Source of the DNA: Deltaproteobacteria bacterium
GTDB taxonomy: Bacteria > Desulfobacterota > Desulfobacteria > Desulfobacterales > Desulfatibacillaceae
NCBI GenBank assembly: GCA_019308705.1
Contig: JAFDHW010000013.1
Span: 1-15,280, forward strand
Length of the DNA: 15,280 nt
Direction of reading: 5' to 3'
The translations under genes and the position numbers were made by a program. A model generated the notes under the pieces. That model saw nothing but the letters and a program-made list of their open reading frames with translations. It was not told the DNA's origin and ran no database searches. Shown piece by piece: positions 6,767 through 14,523 of the stretch (position 1 is its first letter; every line of letters begins with the position of its first letter).

Positions 6767-9427
6767 CTAGAAGACGGTGCCCAGGGCGAACTCCCATCGG
6801 CCGTCGGACTCGCCGGGCTCGCGGTCCAGGATGTAGCCGCGCTCCAGGCGGATGGGGCCGATGGGCGAATACCACCGGAATCCGAATCCCGCGCTCTCCC
6901 GCAGGTTCCCCAGATCGATGTTCTCGTCGTTGTCGTAGACGTCGCCGGTATCAAAGAAGAGAACCCCCACCAATCCGGCTTCCTCGACGATGGGGATGAT
7001 GTATTCCACGTTGGCCATGACGAACTTGTCGCCGCCGATCAAGGAGATTCCATCCTGGGGCGACAAATCCTCCCACTCGAACCCGCGGAGCGTGTTTATG
7101 CCGCCCAAAAAGAACCGCTCGTACACGGGCAGAAACCCGTCCGAGTGCTCGTGCACGTAGCCCGCCTCGCCGTGCAAAAAAGCCACTGTACCCCAAAACA
7201 AGGGGAAGTACCACCCTGATTCCCCGGTGTACTTGGCAAAGGCGATGTCCCCGCCCAGGGGGCCTCCGGCCACCTCCACGGTGACCCGGTTGTAGGAGCC
7301 GCGGCTGGGGTTGAAAAACCGGTTGCGGGAGTCGCGCACCAGGCTGGCGGAGACGGTGGAGGAGGAGTTTTCGCCCTCCATGACCAGGACGGTGAAGGCC
7401 GCGGCCGGGTCCACGTCGGAGATCTCCGTGACGTCGTAGCCGTAGGAGCCGTAGACCTTGGTGTAGTCCCACAGGGGATAGCCCAGGCGCAGCCGGCCGC
7501 CGCGGGAGGTCTTGTTGTAGGTGTCGTAGTCGCGGTACCAGTTGTAGGCGTCCACGCCCACGGAAAGCCGGGTGTCCATGAACCAGGGCTCGGTGAAGGA
7601 AAGGGAGAACCGGCTGGAGCTTCCGCCCACCTGGGCGCGAAAGTCCAGGGACTGGCCGCGCCCTAACAGGTTCCGCTGGGAGATGGTCATCATGGCGAAG
7701 GCGTTGTCTACGCTGGAATACCCCCCGCCGAAGGTCAAGGAGCCGGTGGGCTTCTCCTCCACCTCGATCTTCAGGATCATCTTGTCCGGCTCGCTGCCGG
7801 GCAGGGTGTCCACCTGGATGTCCCCGAAGTAATCCAGCCGGGCCAGGTTCTGGATGCCCCTTTTCAGGGCCGAGCCCGAGTAAAGGCCCTTTTCCGAAAG
7901 CGGCAGCTCCCTGCGGATGACCTTGTCCCGGGTCCGGGTGTTGCCGGTGATGACGATGCGCTCGAAGTAGACCCGGGGGCCCTGGTCTATGGTGTAGGTG
8001 ATGTCCACCACCCGGTTTTCAGCGTCCACGTTGGTGGAGGGGATGATCTCCGTGTAGGCGTAGCCCTCGTCCGCGTAGATGTCGGTCAAAACCATCTGGT
8101 CCTTGCGCATCACCTCGGTGGAGAAGATCTCCTGGTCGATGATGGATAGCCGGTCTAAAAGCTCGTGCTTGGGCAGGATGAGGTCTCCGGCCACGTCCAC
8201 CGCGCCCACCCGGTACTGGGGGCCCTCCTCCACCTTGATGGTGACGATGATGCCGTCGGGGCCGAAATCCACCTCCGGCTCGGACACCTTGACCTGGATG
8301 TAGCCGTGGTTGTGGTAATAAGAGCCGATGCGGGCCGCGTCCTGGGAGAGGTCCTCGCGGTTCAAGCCTCCGGCCTGGGTGATGAAGGAAAAAAAGCTCT
8401 TCTCCTTGGTCTTCATGAGCTTTCTCAGTTCCTTGTCGGAAAACTCCTTGTTCCCCAGGATGCGGATTTCCTTGACCAGGACCTTCTCGCCCTCCGAAAC
8501 GTTGAACACCACCGAGGCCAGGTTCTCGTCCACGGGCACGATGTCGTAGGATATGCGCACGTTGTGGAAGTTGTCCTCCCGGTAGAGGTCCTCCATCTTG
8601 CGCACGCTCTCCTCCAGCTTGGTGGAATTGATGATGGATCCCCGGGAGATCTCCAGCACCTCCCGCAGGGCGGCATCGTCCAGTTCCCTGTTGCCCGTGA
8701 TCTCGATCTTCTGGATGGTGGGCTTTTCCTGCACGTGGTAGACGAGCTTCACCCCGCCGGGCACCTGTTCGGACTCCACGCGGATGTCCTCGAAGTAGCC
8801 CATCTCGAAGATGGCGTGGATATCCCTGTTCACCGACGCCGGACTGTAGATCTGCCCCTCCTTGGTGTTCATCACCCTGCGGACGGCGTCGGCCTCGATG
8901 CGCTTGTTGCCCGTGATGACGATTTGTTCGACCTTGACCTTGCCCAGCATGCGGGCCGCCATCCGGGCCGATACATCGGACACGGACCCCGTGAGGGTCT
9001 CCATGCCCGTTCCCTGGGCGAAGTAGTCTTCCACGTCCGCGGTGGACGCGTTCAGCAGCCGGACATCCAGGGAGTAGCTTTCTCCGAACAGGGACAGGCT
9101 GCCCCACACCACCCATCCAATCCCGGCTTCCGTAGCCGCCTGGGCCAGGCGCTCCGGGGCGGCCTCCTGGGCGGAAATGTCCACGCCCTCCAGGCCCAGG
9201 ACCGCGTCCACCCCCTCCCCGCTCAAGTACGCGGCCACCTGCCGGGGAAGCTGCTCTCGCAAATGGGAAAGGTCTCCGGAGGCGTAAACAGCAAAATCCA
9301 GCACCGCGGCGTCCTGGGCGGCGGCGGGCGCGGCCGCGCCGGCCAGGGCCGAAAACAGCGCCAGGATCAGGGCGGCTCCCCAGGCAGGGGAGAAACGGCG
9401 GGAAAGATGGTGCAAGGCTCTTCTCAT
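6767..9427 (-). CDS. bamA: Outer membrane protein assembly factor BamA with N-terminal extra domain
   Basis: An 886-residue Omp85 protein, the core of the machine that inserts beta-barrel proteins into the outer membrane. A signal peptide covers about 1-38 (AAAPAAAQ end). Residues about 40-162 form an extra domain resembling TolB-N/CsgG-like folds (WVVWGSLSLFGESYSLDVRL at 105-124), which E. coli BamA (about 810 residues) lacks. Five POTRA domains follow: about 165-235, 236-312, 315-402, 404-482 and 485-558. The 16-strand barrel runs from about 560, with the conserved L6 motif RGF at 781-783. It ends in a C-terminal beta-signal finishing in Phe. The ATG overlaps the lolD stop as ATGA and has GGAGG 4 nt upstream, so the two are translationally coupled. 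Confidence 0.96.
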   Translation of the reverse strand: MRRALHHLSRRFSPAWGAALILALFSALAGAAAPAAAQDAAVLDFAVYASGDLSHLREQLPRQVAAYLSGEGVDAVLGLEGVDISAQEAAPERLAQAATEAGIGWVVWGSLSLFGESYSLDVRLLNASTADVEDYFAQGTGMETLTGSVSDVSARMAARMLGKVKVEQIVITGNKRIEADAVRRVMNTKEGQIYSPASVNRDIHAIFEMGYFEDIRVESEQVPGGVKLVYHVQEKPTIQKIEITGNRELDDAALREVLEISRGSIINSTKLEESVRKMEDLYREDNFHNVRISYDIVPVDENLASVVFNVSEGEKVLVKEIRILGNKEFSDKELRKLMKTKEKSFFSFITQAGGLNREDLSQDAARIGSYYHNHGYIQVKVSEPEVDFGPDGIIVTIKVEEGPQYRVGAVDVAGDLILPKHELLDRLSIIDQEIFSTEVMRKDQMVLTDIYADEGYAYTEIIPSTNVDAENRVVDITYTIDQGPRVYFERIVITGNTRTRDKVIRRELPLSEKGLYSGSALKRGIQNLARLDYFGDIQVDTLPGSEPDKMILKIEVEEKPTGSLTFGGGYSSVDNAFAMMTISQRNLLGRGQSLDFRAQVGGSSSRFSLSFTEPWFMDTRLSVGVDAYNWYRDYDTYNKTSRGGRLRLGYPLWDYTKVYGSYGYDVTEISDVDPAAAFTVLVMEGENSSSTVSASLVRDSRNRFFNPSRGSYNRVTVEVAGGPLGGDIAFAKYTGESGWYFPLFWGTVAFLHGEAGYVHEHSDGFLPVYERFFLGGINTLRGFEWEDLSPQDGISLIGGDKFVMANVEYIIPIVEEAGLVGVLFFDTGDVYDNDENIDLGNLRESAGFGFRWYSPIGPIRLERGYILDREPGESDGRWEFALGTVF

Positions 9428-10122
9428 CTTTCCTCCACGGCCTTTCCGTCGACAAGGGTCACTTGCCGGCTCATCATGCCCGCCAGTTCGGGGTTGTGGG
9501 TGACCAGGATCATGGTCATACGCTTTTCCTCGTTCAATTCGCACAAAAGCTCGTGGATGCCCCGTGCGGTCTTTTTGTCCAGGTTGCCCGTGGGCTCGTC
9601 GGCCAAAAGGAGCCTGGGCTCCATGACCAAGGCCCGGGCCACGGCCACCCGCTGCTGCTCGCCGCCGGAAAGCTCGCCCACCCGATGGGTGAGCCGGTGG
9701 GAAAGCCCCACCCGTTCCAGGATGCGCGCGGCCATGGCCTCGGCCTCGGACCGGGAGTGGCCGCCGATGCGCGCGGGGATGGCGGCGTTCTCCAGGGCGG
9801 AGAACTCCGGCAGCAGGTGGTGGAACTGGAACACGAACCCGATGGTGCGGTTGCGGAAGGCGGAAAGCTCCGGTCCGGAAAGGGCGAAGGGGTTCTTCCC
9901 GCCCAAAAGCAACGCGCCGGCGTCCGGATGGTCCAGGGTGCCCAGGATGTGCAAAAGGGTGGACTTGCCGATGCCGGAAACCCCCACCACGGCCATGGAC
10001 TGGCCCGCGGAAACGGACAGGGAAAGCCCCGTGAGCACGGGCACCTCCCCGGCGTCCTTGGCGTAGACCTTGGTGATGTCCTCGGCCTGGACGTAGGGCG
10101 CGTTTTCCGGAGCGTCACTCAT
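9424..10122 (-). CDS. lolD: Lipoprotein-releasing ABC transporter ATPase LolD
   Basis: A 232-residue ABC ATPase of the LolD/MacB class that powers release of lipoproteins from the inner membrane to LolA. The Walker A motif GVSGIGKST is at 47-55, the Q-loop Gln99 in VFQFHHLLPEFSALEN (which fits LolD), the signature LSGGEQQRVA at 151-160, Walker B LLLADEPT at 171-178 and the H-loop His209. The start ATG overlaps the end of lolC by 8 nt (ATGAGTGA), with GGAGG 9 nt upstream. Its stop overlaps the bamA start. Position beside a LolC/E-type permease supports LolD over other close ATPases such as FtsE or MacB. Confidence 0.94.
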   Translation of the reverse strand: MSDAPENAPYVQAEDITKVYAKDAGEVPVLTGLSLSVSAGQSMAVVGVSGIGKSTLLHILGTLDHPDAGALLLGGKNPFALSGPELSAFRNRTIGFVFQFHHLLPEFSALENAAIPARIGGHSRSEAEAMAARILERVGLSHRLTHRVGELSGGEQQRVAVARALVMEPRLLLADEPTGNLDKKTARGIHELLCELNEEKRMTMILVTHNPELAGMMSRQVTLVDGKAVEER

Positions 10123-11356
10123 AGCGGATGGCCTCCACCGGATCCAGCCGCGCGGCCTTCCACGCGGGGTACAGGGTGGCCAAAAAACAGATGGCAAGCG
10201 CCGAGACGCTGATGGACAGCACGTCCCAGAACTCCATGCGTACGGGCAGGGTGGAGATGTAATACACGTTGGGGTCCAGCTTGATGAACTGGTAGCGGTC
10301 TAAAACCAGGCACAGCACGGACCCCAGGAGGACGCCCAGGGCGGTGCCCACCATGCCGATGACCATGCCGTTGGCCACGAAGATCTTGCGGATGGACCGG
10401 TTGGTGGCGCCCATGGCTTTTAAGATGGCGATGTCCTTCCTGCGCTGGGTGACCATCATGATGAGGGTGGCCGCGATGTTGAACGCCGCCACCAGCACGA
10501 GGAGGGTGAGGATGATGAACATGGTCACCTTTTCCAGCTTCAAGGCAGCGAAAAGGTTCCGGTTGGCGCTCATCCAGTCGCGGGCCCAGTAGGGGAAGCC
10601 CAGGTTCTCCGCGATCTTCTTCAGAAGCGCCCCGGCCCGGTACACGTCGGCCACGGAAACCTGGATTCCCGTGATCTCGCCGTCCATGCGCAGGATGTTC
10701 TGGGCGGTGGAAAGCGACACCCAGCAGAAGGACGAGTCGTAGTCGTACATGCCCGATTCCATCATGCCCACCACGGAAAGCCTGCGCAACGAGGGCATGG
10801 GCCCCATGGGCGACAGCACGCCCCGGGGGCTGATGACGTACACCGGGTCACCCTTGGAAAGCCCCAGGGACCGGGCCAGTTCCACGCCCAGGATCACCCC
10901 CGGCGGACTGCCGGAGCCCGGCGGCGGGTTGAGTTCGGACAGCGAGCCGCTCTTCACCAGCCGGCCCATGCCCCCTTCCGCGGCTTCCCGCTCCGGGTCC
11001 AGCCCCCGCAGCACGCAGCCGGAGGTGCCCGCCGGGGACCGCAACAGCGCCTGGCCCTGGATGAACGGCGCGGCGTGGGTCACGTCCTGTTGCTTCTCCA
11101 GCCAGTCCAGCACGGGCCGCCAGCCGGCGAACGCCCCGCCGTAGCGGTACACGGAGACGTGGGGGGTCACGGACAGGATGCGGGACTTCAGGTCCTCGGA
11201 AAACCCGGTCATCACCGCGATGACCACGATGAGCGCCATGACGCCCACGGTGACCCCGCACACGGAGATGGCCGTGATCATGGACACGAAGACCTCCCTG
11301 CGCCGCGAGCGCAGGTACCGGCCGGATATGAAGATTTCCCAGGACATGGCGATCAT
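10115..11356 (-). CDS. lolC: Lipoprotein-releasing ABC transporter permease, LolC/LolE family
   Basis: A 413-residue inner-membrane permease that takes outer-membrane lipoproteins from the bilayer and passes them to LolA. Four membrane segments lie at about 26-50, 277-302, 325-352 and 377-397. The large periplasmic domain between the first two holds the hook-like segment SPMGPMPSLRRLSVVG (182-197), followed by SGMYDYDS, as in LolC, which recruits LolA. The cytoplasmic coupling motif RRKDIAILKAMGAT is at 305-318. Only one permease gene accompanies lolD, so it probably works as a homodimer, like LolF of some proteobacteria. ATG codons at 11356 and 11347 are both possible; an AGGGCGGG purine stretch precedes the first. 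It follows lysS after 120 nt. Confidence 0.93.
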   Translation of the reverse strand: MIAMSWEIFISGRYLRSRRREVFVSMITAISVCGVTVGVMALIVVIAVMTGFSEDLKSRILSVTPHVSVYRYGGAFAGWRPVLDWLEKQQDVTHAAPFIQGQALLRSPAGTSGCVLRGLDPEREAAEGGMGRLVKSGSLSELNPPPGSGSPPGVILGVELARSLGLSKGDPVYVISPRGVLSPMGPMPSLRRLSVVGMMESGMYDYDSSFCWVSLSTAQNILRMDGEITGIQVSVADVYRAGALLKKIAENLGFPYWARDWMSANRNLFAALKLEKVTMFIILTLLVLVAAFNIAATLIMMVTQRRKDIAILKAMGATNRSIRKIFVANGMVIGMVGTALGVLLGSVLCLVLDRYQFIKLDPNVYYISTLPVRMEFWDVLSISVSALAICFLATLYPAWKAARLDPVEAIRYE

Positions 11357-11429
11357 CCCGCCCTGCGGAAGCCCGCCCCGGGGGGCGCGCTTATGGATAC
11401 GCGGCTGAAGGTCAAGGGGATCGGGCTCC

Positions 11430-11443
11430 GGCCGTAAGCGGCC
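11430..11443 (-). other. Small hairpin in the lysS-lolC gap
   Basis: A 5-bp stem (GGCCG / CGGCC) with a CTTA loop in the 120-nt gap between lysS and lolC. It has no T-run after it and is too short to call a terminator. The remaining sequence of the gap shows a C/G-rich stretch (11371-11390) and no convincing promoter. Confidence 0.3.
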
Positions 11444-11476
11444 CCCGTCCAGGGACCGCGAAGGGGTTTTCGGGGC

Positions 11477-12967
11477 TTATGCACGCTCTGTGGATCCGCC
11501 CGGCGTGCGCATGTGGGGAAACAGGATCACCTCCCGGATGGACGCGGCGTCGGCGAACAGCATGGCCAGCCGGTCGATGCCGATGCCCTCGCCCGCCGTG
11601 GGAGGCATGCCGTATTCCAGGGCTTCCAGGTAATCCGTGTCCATGAAATGGGCTTCCTCGTCCCCGGCCTCGCGCTCGGCCACCTGGTCCTCGAACCGGG
11701 CGCGCTGATCCTCGGGGTCGTTCAGCTCGGAAAACCCGTTGGCGATCTCGCGGCCGCCAATGAACAGCTCGAACCGGTCCACCACCTCGGGGTTGTCCGG
11801 GTTCCTGCGGGAAAGCGGGGAAATCTCCACCGGGTAATGGGTGATGAACGTGGGGTCCATCAAGTCCGGCTCCACCAGGGCGTCGAACAGCTTGGTGAGG
11901 ATCTTGCCGGTCTTGGCGGTCTTGGTCACGGTCACGCCCTTGTCCCTGGCGATGGCAAGGAGCTTGTCCCGGTCCTTCTGGTCCCCGGGGTCGATTCCCC
12001 CCAGTTCCGCCAGGGCGTCGGCCAGGGTCATCCTGCGGTAGGGCGGCGCGAATTCGATCTCCCCGCCCTGGTAGGGCAGCCTGGTGGAGCCGGTGATGTC
12101 CCTGGCCAGGGTGGAGAGCATCTCCTCGGTGAGGACCATGAGGTCCTCGTAGGTGGCGTAGGCCTGGTAGAACTCCAGCATGGTGAACTCCGGGTTGTGC
12201 CGGGTGTCCACGCCTTCGTTCCTGAAGTTTCTGTTGATCTCGAACACCCGCTCCATGCCGCCCACCACCAGCCGCTTCAAATAGAGCTCCGGCGCGATGC
12301 GAAGGTACAGTTTCATGTCCAGGGCACGGTGGTAGGTCACAAAGGGCGTGGCCTCGGCGCCCCCCGGGATCACCTGCATCATGGGGGTCTCCACCTCTAG
12401 GAAACCCCGAGCGGTCAGAAATTCCCGGATGCCGGAAACGAGCTTGGTTCGCCGCACGAAGGTCTCCTTCACCTCCGGGTTCATGACGAGGTCCAGGTAA
12501 CGGCGGCGGTATCGCTTTTCCGGGTCCTTGAGCCCGTGGAACTTCTCGGGCAGGGGCCGAAGCGACTTGGCCAGGAGGCGGAACCGCTCGGCCAGCAGGG
12601 TCCACTCGCCGGTTTTGGTGGTGAACATGGTGCCGGAAAGTCCCACGAAGTCGCCCACGTCCAGGGATTTGGCCAAAGCGAACTCGGCTTCGGTAAGCTT
12701 GTCCTTGCGCACGTAGGCCTGGAGCGGGCCCGTCCGGTCGGAAAACCGCAGGAACATGGCCTTTCCGAACCGGTTGATGCTCATGACCCGGCCGGCCGCG
12801 GAAAACCGCGGGCCGTCCCCGGTCATGGCGTCGGGGTCCGCGGCCGTCATGTCCAGGATTTCCCGGGTGGTGTGGGTGACGGTAAAATCGTTGGGATAAG
12901 GGTCTATGCCCTGTTCCCTCAGGCTTGCGAGTTTTTCCCTGCGTATATCGGTTTCGGTCTTGGCCAA
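11477..12967 (-). CDS. lysS: Lysyl-tRNA synthetase (class II)
   Basis: A 496-residue class IIb synthetase that charges tRNA-Lys in the cytoplasm. The N-terminal OB-fold anticodon-binding domain covers about 55-150. Class II motif 1 is at about 188-198 ([11 protein letters not shown]), motif 2 at 240-266 ([13 protein letters not shown]...FTMLE), and motif 3 [10 protein letters not shown] at 461-470. The start is TTG: an in-frame TGA lies 15 nt upstream, GAGGA stands about 9 nt before the TTG, and no ATG occurs before residue 40. It precedes lolC; the lysS-lol order recurs in many proteobacteria. The 149-nt leader has alternative hairpins that may regulate it. Confidence 0.97.
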   Translation of the reverse strand: MAKTETDIRREKLASLREQGIDPYPNDFTVTHTTREILDMTAADPDAMTGDGPRFSAAGRVMSINRFGKAMFLRFSDRTGPLQAYVRKDKLTEAEFALAKSLDVGDFVGLSGTMFTTKTGEWTLLAERFRLLAKSLRPLPEKFHGLKDPEKRYRRRYLDLVMNPEVKETFVRRTKLVSGIREFLTARGFLEVETPMMQVIPGGAEATPFVTYHRALDMKLYLRIAPELYLKRLVVGGMERVFEINRNFRNEGVDTRHNPEFTMLEFYQAYATYEDLMVLTEEMLSTLARDITGSTRLPYQGGEIEFAPPYRRMTLADALAELGGIDPGDQKDRDKLLAIARDKGVTVTKTAKTGKILTKLFDALVEPDLMDPTFITHYPVEISPLSRRNPDNPEVVDRFELFIGGREIANGFSELNDPEDQRARFEDQVAEREAGDEEAHFMDTDYLEALEYGMPPTAGEGIGIDRLAMLFADAASIREVILFPHMRTPGGSTERA

Positions 12968-12985
12968 GGGTGTTTTTCCTCAAAG

Positions 12986-13015
12986 GGCGCGCCAGCGGAC
13001 TGCGCGCCGGTCCGC
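12986..13015 (-). promoter_or_regulatory. Two mutually exclusive hairpins in the lysS leader
   Basis: On the transcript, GCGGAC (13015-13010) can pair with GTCCGC (13000-12995), or GGCGCGC (13008-13002) can pair with GCGCGCC (12992-12986). The two stems (6 and 7 bp, 9-nt loops) share bases, so only one can form at a time. The second ends 4 nt before the GAGG ribosome binding site of lysS. No T-box motif or T-run is seen. This may be an attenuator-like switch or a chance product of GC-rich sequence. Confidence 0.35.
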
Positions 13016-13090
13016 GGCGAAAAGTCGTTTTCTAACCGCTTCCCGCGCGTTCCCGCGCAAACGAGCCTGGGCAAGCGGGCTAAACTGAAC

Positions 13091-13120
13091 TGGGTAATCC
13101 AAGTGGCGGGGAAGTGTCAA
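13091..13120 (-). promoter_or_regulatory. Candidate sigma-70 promoter for lysS and the downstream operon
   Basis: A perfect -35 box TTGACA at 13120-13115 overlaps the stop codon of the histidine kinase gene. The possible -10 hexamer is poor: TTACCC with a 17-nt spacer (13097-13092) or TACCCA with 18 nt (13096-13091). The position, about 125 nt upstream of lysS in the largest gap of the window, is what one would expect for the operon promoter. The weak -10 keeps this tentative. Confidence 0.3.
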
Positions 13121-14481
13121 GAGCGGTTATCCGCCGCGGCCGCGGCCCGGGAGGAATCTTCCTCCCCCGGCGGGGCGATCTTTTTGGCCACCATGGTGAA
13201 GCTGGCCCCCTCGCCGGGTTTGGATTCGACGTCCAGGCGGAACCCATAGGGCTCCAGCACCCGATACACGATGGTCAGGCCCAGGCCGGAGCCCTTGACC
13301 TTGGTGGTGAAGAAGGGCTCGAACACCCGGGAGAGGGTTTCCTGGTCGATCCCCGGCCCCGTGTCGGTGACGCGCACCAGGGCGTTGGCGTCGGACGAGG
13401 CGGTGGTCACGGTGATGCGGCCGGAACCCTCGATGGCCTCGGCGGCGTTCACCAAGAGGTTCCACAACACCTGGCGGAAATGCCCCGGATCCATGCGGAT
13501 CCACAAATCCTGGTTGAATTCCGTCAGGATCTCCAGCCTGCCCGAGGTCTTCATGTCCCGCTTGAACAACTCCACCACCTCGACGATTTCAATGGACAGG
13601 TTCAGGGGCCTGGGATTTCCGGAAACGGGCCGGGCGAACATGAGGAACTCGTTGACCAGGCCGTTTAACCGGTCCGCCTCCCTGAGCACGATGTTCATGA
13701 CCCGGTGGTCCGGGCTCTTTTCCGGAAGGTCCTCCTGAAGCAGCCGCACCGAGCCCACCAGGGCGGCCAGGGGGTTCTTGATCTCATGGGCCAGGCGGGA
13801 CGCCATCTCGCCGATGGCGGCCATCTTCTCCACCCGCTTCATGTGCTCCCGCACGGCGCGGAGCTCCCGGCGGGTGACGCGCTCCTGTTCGGAAAGGATG
13901 CTCGCGAGCATGGCCGTGAGAAAACAGGCCACGGCCGTCATGAGCATTTTGAACACCACCCGGTTCCAGGAGGCCTGGCCCATGGTGATAGCCGAGGCCG
14001 GGTCAAAGCTGGGAATGACCTCGAAAAACTCCAGGTCGATCAGGATCACATACTCGATGGTGCACAGCGCGGCGATGAAGAAGGTCCCCCTCCTGGAAAG
14101 GAACAGGGAGGAGTAGATGACCACCACCAGGTACAGAAAGGAGAACACCGAAGAGTAGCCTCCGGCCACGTAGATGATCATCGTGACCTGGAGGGTGTCC
14201 ATGACCAGTTGGACCAGGGCGAACAGGCCCGGGGGCACCCGCCTGAACAGAAGGGCGTAGAAGAAGGTGAGGAGATAAGTGGCAGCGATGATGCCGTAGA
14301 GCCACAAGAGGGACTCGTCCAGGTCCGGCCGCTCCTGCCACTGGGCCAGGATGGTGGCTCCCAGAAGCAGGGTGGTGAACACCACCCGCAAAAACATGAG
14401 CCTCTGCAGCCGGGTCCCCAGGTTCTCCTCCGGGACCTGGATGGCTTTCAAGTCTTCACGCAGGGTGGATTTTACGGCCAT
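13117..14481 (-). CDS. Membrane sensor histidine kinase, PilS/NtrB type without PAS domain
   Basis: A 454-residue inner-membrane kinase expected to autophosphorylate and signal to a response regulator. About six membrane helices lie at about 29-48, 57-80, 87-106, 110-128, 132-150 and 172-196, as in PilS. HisKA holds His232 in SRLAHEIKNPLAAL. The ATPase part has the N box NLLVNAAEAI (341-350), G1 DTGPGID (373-379), FEPFFTTK (387-394) and G2 GSGLGL (397-402). The linker from helix six to HisKA is only about 20 residues, so the PAS domain of classical PilS is absent. The ATG at 14481 has AAAGG 6 nt upstream; a GTG at 14496 is less likely. pilC lies two genes upstream, but no response regulator follows, which is unusual for pilS. 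The -35 candidate for lysS overlaps its stop. Confidence 0.88.
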   Translation of the reverse strand: MAVKSTLREDLKAIQVPEENLGTRLQRLMFLRVVFTTLLLGATILAQWQERPDLDESLLWLYGIIAATYLLTFFYALLFRRVPPGLFALVQLVMDTLQVTMIIYVAGGYSSVFSFLYLVVVIYSSLFLSRRGTFFIAALCTIEYVILIDLEFFEVIPSFDPASAITMGQASWNRVVFKMLMTAVACFLTAMLASILSEQERVTRRELRAVREHMKRVEKMAAIGEMASRLAHEIKNPLAALVGSVRLLQEDLPEKSPDHRVMNIVLREADRLNGLVNEFLMFARPVSGNPRPLNLSIEIVEVVELFKRDMKTSGRLEILTEFNQDLWIRMDPGHFRQVLWNLLVNAAEAIEGSGRITVTTASSDANALVRVTDTGPGIDQETLSRVFEPFFTTKVKGSGLGLTIVYRVLEPYGFRLDVESKPGEGASFTMVAKKIAPPGEEDSSRAAAAADNRS

Positions 14482-14505
14482 GTCAAACCTTTGCACAAAA
14501 GATGC

Positions 14506-14523
14506 TAACCCGGATTATTCATG
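14506..14523 (+). repeat. 18-bp repeat, right copy (inverted relative to left copy)
   Basis: The plus strand reads TAACCCGGATTATTCATG, identical to the minus strand at 113-96. It covers the last codons and stop of the small upstream protein on the minus strand and part of the short gap before the kinase gene. The pair brackets the segment from the kinase to the lpxJ-like gene. Confidence 0.7.

Noticed and set aside
8165..10066. Long open frame on the plus strand (633 codons) opposite bamA and lolD
   Set aside because: It is antisense to two clearly conserved genes, has no domain-like features, is rich in His/Gly/Val runs typical of antisense reading of GC-rich codons, and has no ribosome binding site.
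11390..11415. Promoter for lolC (TTGACC at 11415-11410 with CATAAG at 11395-11390)
   Set aside because: The spacer is only 14 nt, too short for a sigma-70 promoter, and the gene is likely read through from lysS.
12968..13116. T-box riboswitch upstream of lysS
   Set aside because: No T-box consensus, no terminator with a T-run and no specifier-like loop could be found; only simple hairpins are visible.
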